Made by a program: the position numbers and the translations under genes. Shown piece by piece: positions 1 through 6,129 of a stretch of 7,811 bases of DNA. The DNA lies in assembly GCA_002401295.1 (NCBI GenBank), contig NVSR01000025.1, forward strand, positions 17,447-25,257. Reading direction: 5' to 3'. Each line of letters starts with the position of its first letter. The stretch's first letter is position 1. Source of the DNA: SAR324 cluster bacterium. GTDB lineage: Bacteria > SAR324 > XYD2-FULL-50-16. A model generated the notes under the pieces. The model did not search any database, had not been told where the DNA came from, and worked only from the letters and a program-made list of their open reading frames with translations.

Positions 1-3000
1 GAAGGTGCCATGGGGCAAGTCTTTGCAGTCTGGGACCAAAAAACTCAACGAGAGCGGGCTCTCAAGCTGATTGATGTGCATAAAAAAAAGCTGCCCCTGG
101 AAGCCGTGATGCGCTTTAAATCTGAAGCTACCATCCTCAAAAACTTAAAACATCCCTCTATTATCAAATATATCGACTTTTTCCAGGAAGGGGATATCTA
201 TGGGCTGGTGATGGAATACAGCCTTGTTTCCAACCTGAAACAATACCTGCGAGAACATGAAAAACTGACAGCCCAGCAGGTGCTGCCACTCTTAAAAAAT
301 TTAGCTGAGGCACTGGCTTTTATTCATGAACAGGGACTAGTTCACCTGGACCTAAAGTCTTCCAATATCCTCTTAAAAGAGGAGCTGAATGACCTATTTT
401 CTGTAAAAATTGTAGATTTTGGTTTCTCCCAATTAATCGGTACTTCCGGTAGTCAGCAAGGAGGAACCCTCTCCTACATGGCACCGGAACAGACAGGCAT
501 CCTGCATAAGACCATTGATCACCGGGCTGACCTATATGCCTTAGGCATTATTGCCTATGAAGCCTTAGTAGGGCGAGTTCCCTTCAAAGATCCCGATCCA
601 GCAATCCTGATCTACCAGCACATTGCCCAGGCTCCTCAGAAACCGAAAGAGTTGCAACCTCAAATCCCTATCCTCCTGGAACGGATTATCTTAAAGCTTT
701 TAAATAAAGACCCCGATGATCGCTATCGTACCACCAATGGTTTGCTCAATGATCTCAAGAAATATCTCCGTCTGAGCAAACGACAAGGTTCTCTGGAAAT
801 TGATTTCCTTTTAGGGGAAGAGGATCATTGGGATAGCTTTCCTCCTACCAATCCCTTTGTAGGTAGAGAAAAGGAACAAAAAGCAATCCAAAAAATTCTC
901 CAGCAGACGGCAAATCTCTCTAACTCGGGCCAACTCTCACGGAAGAATTCGCTGATCAGCCCCCAAAGCACGGTGAAGGCCTTACGGGGGCAGCATAATA
1001 TAGTTCTGCTGGAAGGCAACCAAGGCATCGGCAAGTCTATGCTACTCAAAAGGTTATATAATGATCTTCAGAAGCAGCAAGGCAGTACTCTCTTTTATAA
1101 GGCCAGGAAAGAAGAGTTTGAGACGCCTCTGAAAACAATCAAATCATTATTAGAGAGCTTTTCCCTGCCCATCTATAACTTGCCCCCAGACGCTCAAGCA
1201 CAAGCTATTGCCTATTTGAGGCAAAAATTTGGCCGTCGTTTTTCGATTGTAGTGGAAATGTTTCCTAACTTGGAACTCGACTCCGATGAGGACGTTTTGA
1301 GGGATCAAGATTTTACCCTGATGGATTATCATGAAGTCATTATTGAGCTTTTCAAAATCATCGCTGAAAAACACGGCCGTTTGGTAATTTTTGTGGATGA
1401 TCTGCAAAATGTAGAGCAATCCAGCTGGGATCTCTTTTTCAAATTCTCCAGTGTAGGGAAAGATCTGCCAGTATTGTTTCTTTTTACCTATAACCATGAG
1501 GAACTGACTCCGGTACGTCGTCAGGAGCTGGCTCAAAGCATGAATTTGTCCCATTTACATCACTTTCATCTGCCAGCATTATCAACTTCTGAATTTTCCG
1601 AACTCTTTCAAAAATTATTCTCCAGTAAATTTTATGACTATCCGGGATTATTGGAGCCTATCTATTCCGCTACACAAGGCAGTCCTAAACTTTTGAGAAT
1701 GTTATTACAAAAACTGATTGACCATCATCAGATTTTTTATAAGAAACAGGCCTGGTTTTATAAAAAAGAAGAAACCTTCCTTTATATTCGTAGTTTTGAA
1801 CATGAACAAACGGTTGAAACTAACCTGGTGGACTGGTCACCTACGGAAAGACAAGTTTTGCAACGAGCTGCCATTTTCCAACGTGCCTTCACTTGGGAAG
1901 CACTGCGGAATTTATTGCCTGAGCAACCTGCCCTGGAGGTGGCCAACCAGGAACTACTACAAATCCTGGACGATGCAGTCAGAATGGGCATCCTGTCGGT
2001 TGACCGCAAGATGCTCTACACTTATCGTAGTCATCATTTAAGACATAGCTTATTATCTGAAATAACTGAAAAATCACGTCACTTATTGCACCAAAATATT
2101 GCTGCTTTTTTAGAGAGGTATTTATTGCCGGAGGCCCCGGAAGCGGTTTATGACATCGCTTATCACATCGGCAATAGTGGTGATCAACTGCAAGCCCTGA
2201 AGTATCACATCAGGGCTGCGGAACTGACGGAAAATGAACGTTTCAATGACCGTCAGGCGGAGTATTATTATCGCCAAGCCCTATTGAATCTGAAAAAAAT
2301 TCCTCTCGATGGGGTCACAGCGGAACTCCAGTTTAGGGTCAGGTTTCATTCTATCAGACATACCTTCGCCTTCAGCCAGGAGTATGATGAGCTTTGGGCA
2401 GAGCATCTGGCCTTAGAAGCCTGGATTCAGGGTAATAAAAAACATCACATGCAGTTCCTGTATTTGAAAGCTATTCTCTGTTTCAGCCGGGGAATGAAAC
2501 CGGAAATGCTGCAGCACCTGGAACAAGTCCTCCAAATGGGCACAGAGTCGGAAGATGGGGAATTGGTACTGGATGCCTGCATCTTTCTGGGAAGTGTAGT
2601 GAGTGATAAAAGTTACTCCCAAAGGGTGGCCTTACTGCTGCGTGGTATTGAAATGGCGATAGAGCATAAAAAACATTACAAAGTGATTGAATCTTTTAAT
2701 GTTCTCAGCATTTTACTATCTTATTTAGGACGTTTTCAGGAAGCGGAACAGCTCTTGGATAAATATCTTTCCCAAGTCTCCCTGAAAAGTGAAGAGGAAG
2801 CTGCAACCGCCCGACTCTGGCCACAGATCTCCTTAGAACGCAATCGTGGCAATTACCAACTCGCTCTGGAGTATTCTAAAAAATTACAGCCTTATATAGA
2901 AACCGTCGGACCGGTGATACGAGATTTTCATAAAACGAATCTGGCAATCAGTTATGGCATGACGGGACAATATAAGGAGTCCCTGCAACTTTTTGATGAA

Positions 3001-4944
3001 TTATTGCAAGGGGTGAATCATGCAAAACAACGTATTGCAATTTTACCCATCCTCTTGGGGCGAGTGGAGTTGGCTTTGAAAATGGATGATCCAGAGATGG
3101 CCTTGAGCTTTTTAGAGCAGTCCCATGAACCACGAAGATTACGCCCAGATCCCTACATGGACGTGCTTTTTCTGATTTACACCAGTGATGCTTACACCCG
3201 CCTGCAAGAGTTTTCCGAAGCAACTTTGGTCTTGGAAGAAGCGGCTGCAGTGGTGGATCGATTGGACTCCCCCTTATTAGCCTGCCACTGGGAATTTTTT
3301 CAAGCCAAGTCAGGCTGGTTCAAGAATTGGGAAGAGCATTTTTTGGAGCAAGGACAAAAGGCCCTGGATGATTTACTGGAAATGGGAGCCACTGGTATTT
3401 ATGAACAATATCAGGAAGATTATATTACTTGGTCCCTGCATGGCACCAAAACTCTGTCTACGTCATCAAGCAGTCACTATTCGGATCGAACTAACTTTTT
3501 CAAGCTATTCCAGATCAACAGTAAAATCACCGCCACTTTAGAGGTGGAAGAACTGTTCGAAGCAGTCCTGGAAGGAGCAATGCAGATCGTGGGAGCCAGA
3601 CAGGGTTACTTATTTACTTGTTCTTGCAGTGATGGAGTTTTATCAAATGAAGAAAACTCCAATCCCTGTTTACGCCTGACTCGCGATTCTCAAGGCCAGC
3701 CCATTGACCCGGAACAATATGTTTTCAGCCAAACCATTATCGGGGCGGTGTACCAAAACAAGGAGACTATTGTTACCCGCGACGTATGCCATGAAAAGCG
3801 TTGGGAAGACAGCAAAAGTATTTTTGAACATCAGCTACGTTCTATTCTAGCTGTGCCCATTTTATTGCAAGGAAGCATCAAGGGCTTAATTTACCTGGAT
3901 AACCATCAGGCAACTTCCGTCTTTTCTCTACAAGATAAAGAAATTGCTAATATTTTTGCGACACAGGTAGCCATTGCTCTCAACAATGCGGAAAATCATG
4001 AACGGCAAAACAGTATCTTGCAGGAAAAGGAACGACTTTCCTTAGAAATTCATGAATATAACCGAACTCTAGAGCAAAAGGTCGTCGCACGAACCAATGA
4101 GCTGCAAGACCTCAATCGCAACCTGGAGAAACGGGTGCAGGCAGAGCTGGACGCTCGACTCAGGCAGGAACAATTATTGATCCAACACTCAAAAATGGCT
4201 GCTATGGGCGAAATGATCGGCATGATTGCTCATCAGTGGAGACAGCCCTTATCGTCCATCAGTACGATAACAGGCAACCTGCAGGTCTTAATCGAGCTGG
4301 ATATGATTAATAAGGATGATTTTACCCACTCCTTAAGTACGGTGAATGACCAGGTTCAATTCCTCTCCAATACAATCAATGATTTTCGTAACTTTTTCAG
4401 CCCTAAGAAAAAAGCGGAGAAGATTCGACTGGATGAAGTGCTTCAACGGACGATGAAGTTAATCGGTAAATCAATGGATAGTAAGGGTATTGAAGTGACG
4501 GAGGAGTTGGTTTTCTCCACTCCCATCCACACTTATGCCAATGAACTAATGCAGGTTTTTCTCAACATCCTCAAAAACTCTCAGGATGTGATTGAGGAAA
4601 AAAAGATGTCCCATGGCAGCATTCGTATCAAAGGCTGGGAGACGGAGCAGCATCAAATTGTGGAGATTTCCGATAATGCCGGGGGAATTGATCAGGATAT
4701 CATGGAGAAAATTTTCGAACCCTATTTTTCTACAAAGGATGAGAAAACTGGGACAGGATTGGGTTTATACATGTCAAAAATGATCGTAGAGAAGCACTGT
4801 AAAGGAGAGCTGACAGTGCGTAATATTGCTGAAGGAGCCTGTTTCCGCATACAAATGTGCAAACAGCCACAACAGGATGATGCCACTACCCTTCCTAATC
4901 AGATAGAAGACGATTTACAGGCGGCACTCAACCAAATTTCTTGA
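1..4944 (+). CDS. HstK-like trifunctional Ser/Thr kinase – ATPase – GAF sensor histidine kinase (5' end cut by window)
   Basis: A cytoplasmic signal-integration protein that should phosphorylate Ser/Thr substrates and also autophosphorylate on histidine. Numbering takes the codon at base 1 as residue 1. The frame is open at the window edge, and its first residues (EGAMGQV) are the kinase glycine-rich loop, so the ATG at base 10 is not the start. Kinase domain to about residue 258: Lys22, Glu42, catalytic Asp117 (in HLD, not HRD), Asn122, DFG at 139-141, APE at 161-163. An FVGRE motif (286-290) opens the STAND/AAA ATPase, with Walker A GNQGIGKS (339-346) and Walker B FVDD (464-467). Residues about 640-1140 are helical and TPR-like. 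A GAF domain follows (about 1163-1330), then a coiled coil (about 1331-1398). The histidine kinase has His1411 in HQWRQPL, the N box with Asn1522, G1 DNAGG (1558-1562), the F box (1572-1576) and G2 GTGLG (1584-1588). There is no receiver domain, and no transmembrane segment in the visible part. This order matches cyanobacterial HstK-type proteins. Confidence 0.95.
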   Translation, partial: EGAMGQVFAVWDQKTQRERALKLIDVHKKKLPLEAVMRFKSEATILKNLKHPSIIKYIDFFQEGDIYGLVMEYSLVSNLKQYLREHEKLTAQQVLPLLKNLAEALAFIHEQGLVHLDLKSSNILLKEELNDLFSVKIVDFGFSQLIGTSGSQQGGTLSYMAPEQTGILHKTIDHRADLYALGIIAYEALVGRVPFKDPDPAILIYQHIAQAPQKPKELQPQIPILLERIILKLLNKDPDDRYRTTNGLLNDLKKYLRLSKRQGSLEIDFLLGEEDHWDSFPPTNPFVGREKEQKAIQKILQQTANLSNSGQLSRKNSLISPQSTVKALRGQHNIVLLEGNQGIGKSMLLKRLYNDLQKQQGSTLFYKARKEEFETPLKTIKSLLESFSLPIYNLPPDAQAQAIAYLRQKFGRRFSIVVEMFPNLELDSDEDVLRDQDFTLMDYHEVIIELFKIIAEKHGRLVIFVDDLQNVEQSSWDLFFKFSSVGKDLPVLFLFTYNHEELTPVRRQELAQSMNLSHLHHFHLPALSTSEFSELFQKLFSSKFYDYPGLLEPIYSATQGSPKLLRMLLQKLIDHHQIFYKKQAWFYKKEETFLYIRSFEHEQTVETNLVDWSPTERQVLQRAAIFQRAFTWEALRNLLPEQPALEVANQELLQILDDAVRMGILSVDRKMLYTYRSHHLRHSLLSEITEKSRHLLHQNIAAFLERYLLPEAPEAVYDIAYHIGNSGDQLQALKYHIRAAELTENERFNDRQAEYYYRQALLNLKKIPLDGVTAELQFRVRFHSIRHTFAFSQEYDELWAEHLALEAWIQGNKKHHMQFLYLKAILCFSRGMKPEMLQHLEQVLQMGTESEDGELVLDACIFLGSVVSDKSYSQRVALLLRGIEMAIEHKKHYKVIESFNVLSILLSYLGRFQEAEQLLDKYLSQVSLKSEEEAATARLWPQISLERNRGNYQLALEYSKKLQPYIETVGPVIRDFHKTNLAISYGMTGQYKESLQLFDELLQGVNHAKQRIAILPILLGRVELALKMDDPEMALSFLEQSHEPRRLRPDPYMDVLFLIYTSDAYTRLQEFSEATLVLEEAAAVVDRLDSPLLACHWEFFQAKSGWFKNWEEHFLEQGQKALDDLLEMGATGIYEQYQEDYITWSLHGTKTLSTSSSSHYSDRTNFFKLFQINSKITATLEVEELFEAVLEGAMQIVGARQGYLFTCSCSDGVLSNEENSNPCLRLTRDSQGQPIDPEQYVFSQTIIGAVYQNKETIVTRDVCHEKRWEDSKSIFEHQLRSILAVPILLQGSIKGLIYLDNHQATSVFSLQDKEIANIFATQVAIALNNAENHERQNSILQEKERLSLEIHEYNRTLEQKVVARTNELQDLNRNLEKRVQAELDARLRQEQLLIQHSKMAAMGEMIGMIAHQWRQPLSSISTITGNLQVLIELDMINKDDFTHSLSTVNDQVQFLSNTINDFRNFFSPKKKAEKIRLDEVLQRTMKLIGKSMDSKGIEVTEELVFSTPIHTYANELMQVFLNILKNSQDVIEEKKMSHGSIRIKGWETEQHQIVEISDNAGGIDQDIMEKIFEPYFSTKDEKTGTGLGLYMSKMIVEKHCKGELTVRNIAEGACFRIQMCKQPQQDDATTLPNQIEDDLQAALNQIS

Positions 4945-5635
4945 ACTTTTTTTCAAATTTACGGATTTTTTTATAATAGTACTTGGGGTTATGACTACCG
5001 CAACGTGGAATAGCGGAGAACTTGAAACCTTTCTTGGCAAAGAGTTTCCCCTTCCTCCTGCCACATAGATGAATAACGGCAGCTAGCTGCTGCTTTTGAC
5101 TTTTTGTCGGATGAACCTTGTAACGCACTACGATTTGATCGACATAATACTGCAGACGAGCAGAGGTCATTTCAATGGCATTGGAAGGAGATATTCTACT
5201 GTAAAACTGATTAAACCAGCAGGACTCCAGGTTCAAGAAATTATCATTCAATACCACTTTCCCCTGGTGTACACAAAAACGTTTTGCATCCTCAAAAGTA
5301 GCATCCGTATATTGCAACATACCCGTTGCGCTGGAGGCTGGAGAGTAGATTCTGGTGATATTTGTAGTCCAGCGCCAGCGCCAGCCCGAGACAGCAAAGG
5401 CATTGCCACTACTCTCTACCTGTGCCATTCCAGCGAGAAATTCAGGAGTCATCACCTCAGTCGCATGGGACTGAAAAAGATCCTCATAGGCTTCCCACGT
5501 TGATTGGGGGCTCTTATAAAAATGGCCGGACACCAGATTCACAATTTCCAAGGGCTTGTTGATCACCTGATAAACCCAATTCGTCCCCAGAAGAATTAGG
5601 ATTAGAGCAACAAACCGAAATATCCACTTGATCAT
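4928..5635 (-). CDS. Membrane-anchored lytic transglycosylase, SLT-like
   Basis: Probably cleaves the glycan strands of peptidoglycan in the periplasm. With the ATG at 5635 the product has 235 residues. MIKWIFRF followed by a hydrophobic stretch (about residues 4-22) forms a signal anchor with no clear cleavage site. The SLT-like core shows AQVESSGN with the probable catalytic Glu74, a Trp/Arg-rich WRWRW segment (85-89), and ASSATGMLQYTDATFEDA (about 99-116), which corresponds to the GLMQ motif of the fold. Four cysteines (121, 139, 191, 212) in the exported part could form two disulfides. The C-terminus is Lys/Phe-rich. I chose 5635 because it puts the anchor at the N-terminus. An in-frame ATG at 5737 would add 34 unconvincing residues, and a GTG at 5677 is another option; none has a strong ribosome binding site. 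The 3' end overlaps the convergent kinase gene by 17 bp. The family assignment rests on motifs; the exact subfamily is unnamed. Confidence 0.85.
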   Translation of the reverse strand: MIKWIFRFVALILILLGTNWVYQVINKPLEIVNLVSGHFYKSPQSTWEAYEDLFQSHATEVMTPEFLAGMAQVESSGNAFAVSGWRWRWTTNITRIYSPASSATGMLQYTDATFEDAKRFCVHQGKVVLNDNFLNLESCWFNQFYSRISPSNAIEMTSARLQYYVDQIVVRYKVHPTKSQKQQLAAVIHLCGRRKGKLFAKKGFKFSAIPRCGSHNPKYYYKKIRKFEKKFKKFG

Positions 5636-5711
5636 ATAGACATCTTGACAAAGAGTTATTGTTAAGAGAGTGTACACTTGTTCTCTTTTTGTACTATCTA
5701 TTTTTTTTCCA

Positions 5712-5738
5712 GGAATAATATTCCCATGTGGCGACATG
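5712..5738. repeat. Two adjacent inverted repeats upstream of the transglycosylase
   Basis: GGAATAATATTCC (5712-5724) is a perfect 13-bp dyad. It is followed at once by CATGT-GGCG-ACATG (5725-5738), a 5-bp stem with a four-base loop. They lie between the two candidate ATG starts of the minus-strand transglycosylase gene, and the upstream ATG (5737) sits inside the outer arm of the second dyad. If translation starts at 5635 they are in the 5' leader or promoter and could be an operator or leader hairpin. Function is inferred only from position. Confidence 0.4.
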
Positions 5739-5758
5739 AGAAGAAGTCTACCTGAATC

Positions 5759-5764
5759 ATTGTA
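5759..5764 (-). promoter_or_regulatory. Candidate -10 box for the transglycosylase gene
   Basis: Read on the minus strand this is TACAAT, five of six matches to the sigma70-type -10 consensus, about 15-25 bases before the first in-frame ATG (5737). I see no good -35 hexamer 16-18 bp upstream (GATTTT at best), so the call is weak. Confidence 0.22.
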
Positions 5765-5887
5765 AAACAGCCCTTAAGGCGAAAATCTACTAATTTAAAA
5801 TCACTACAATCAGGAAAAATTTAAGATTTCTTAGTTTTAATACTGTATAGTGGCCAGTAAATTGCACAGTACCTTATAAGAGAGCAA

Positions 5888-5915
5888 TTATCATTAAGTC
5901 ATAGACTTATATAAA
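5888..5915 (+). promoter_or_regulatory. Candidate promoter for the 44-residue ORF
   Basis: TTATCA (5888-5893, four of six matches to TTGACA) is 16 bp before TATAAA (5910-5915, five of six matches to TATAAT) in a local TATATAAAT run. Transcription would begin near 5922, about 30 bases before the ORF start codon. A second possible -10, TATAGT at 5846-5851, lies upstream but its spacing to TTAAGA (5821-5826) is 19 bp. Judged by eye only. Confidence 0.35.
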
Positions 5916-5920
5916 TAGTG

Positions 5921-5932
5921 TCCCTGAAGGGA
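5921..5932. repeat. Palindrome TCCCTGAAGGGA at the presumed transcription start
   Basis: TCCCT-GA-AGGGA is a 12-bp inverted repeat with a two-base centre. It lies 5 bp after the candidate -10 box and 9 bp before the AAGGAG ribosome binding site. The two-base centre makes it a better protein-binding site than an RNA hairpin. No known regulator is assigned. Confidence 0.45.
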
Positions 5933-5941
5933 AATCAATAC

Positions 5942-5947
5942 AAGGAG
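5942..5947 (+). promoter_or_regulatory. Strong Shine-Dalgarno site (AAGGAG) of the small ORF
   Basis: AAGGAG is followed by six bases and then ATG at 5954. The same hexamer precedes the DUF2851 gene in this window, so it is this genome's ribosome binding sequence. It is the main evidence that the small ORF is translated. Confidence 0.6.
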
Positions 5948-5953
5948 AAGAGG

Positions 5954-6088
5954 ATGAAAGCTTCACCAAAGCAACGGTTAGTAGTGATAGGCATTCGGCG
6001 CAAAGGCGAGCGAAGTTTCAAGATTCAATCAACACTCAAATGTCATGTGTTAAAAAAAGAAATCTCTGCTTTGTCACGCCCTGCTTGA
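5954..6088 (+). CDS. Small basic protein of unknown function, 44 residues
   Basis: An unrecognised ORF, ATG at 5954 to TGA at 6086-6088. The product is strongly basic: twelve Lys/Arg against two Glu. It has a short hydrophobic run near the N-terminus (LVVIGI, residues 9-14), one Cys (30) and no signal peptide, transmembrane segment or known motif. It might bind nucleic acid or act as a small regulator, but that is a guess from charge alone. Support comes from an excellent AAGGAG site six bases upstream, a plausible promoter at 5888-5915, a hairpin just after the stop, and placement in a gap otherwise empty of genes. It is convergent with the M23 gene (41 bp between stops) and divergent from the transglycosylase. 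The alternative is that the transcript is a non-coding RNA or that the ORF is fortuitous; at 44 codons chance cannot be excluded. Confidence 0.45.
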   Translation: MKASPKQRLVVIGIRRKGERSFKIQSTLKCHVLKKEISALSRPA

Positions 6089-6091
6089 TTC

Positions 6092-6119
6092 TCGATGTCT
6101 GAGTCCTCAGAGTGATCGA
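6092..6119. terminator. Stem-loop between convergent genes, possible terminator
   Basis: TCTGAG-TC-CTCAGA (6098-6111) is nested inside matching outer arms TCGAT (6092-6096) and ATCGA (6115-6119). The product is a roughly 10-11 bp imperfect stem with a small internal bulge. It lies between the stop of the small ORF and the stop of the minus-strand M23 gene, where a bidirectional terminator would be expected. No T-tract follows on either strand, so it is not a canonical intrinsic terminator; it may instead protect 3' ends. Confidence 0.4.
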
Positions 6120-6129
6120 ACGCGGGAGC

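Larger units (their letters stand above)
5738..5953. other. AT-rich divergent intergenic region
   Basis: This stretch separates the minus-strand transglycosylase from the plus-strand small ORF. No coding frame is convincing in it. It contains the candidate promoters and several dyads: TAAGA-TT-TCTTA (5822-5833), TACTG/CAGTA arms (5841-5845 and 5855-5859), AATTGC/GCAATT arms (5860-5865 and 5884-5889) and TCCCTGAAGGGA (5921-5932). That concentration of symmetric sequence looks regulatory, but no known operator consensus is recognised. Confidence 0.5.

Noticed and set aside
10..12. ATG as the start of the large kinase gene
   Set aside because: It lies inside the kinase glycine-rich loop (EGAMGQV) and the frame is open to base 1, so the true start is upstream of the window.
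1150..1554. 134-codon minus-strand frame inside the kinase gene
   Set aside because: Antisense to the well-supported ATPase domain, with no recognisable domain or ribosome site; a shadow frame.
2948..3223. 91-codon minus-strand frame inside the helical region
   Set aside because: Antisense to a continuous coding frame and without features of a protein family.
4945..4975. Intrinsic terminator after the kinase stop (T-runs)
   Set aside because: Only a weak TTGAA/TTCAA stem precedes the T-runs, and the T-runs are explained by Lys/Phe codons of the convergent transglycosylase C-terminus.
5096..5503. 135-codon plus-strand frame
   Set aside because: Lies opposite the transglycosylase core, whose motifs are clear; no domain or ribosome site supports it.
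5645..5650. Perfect TTGACA on the plus strand
   Set aside because: No -10 box at 16-18 bp (GAGTGT at 17 bp), it points away from any adjacent plus-strand start, and it lies at the 5' end of a minus-strand gene.
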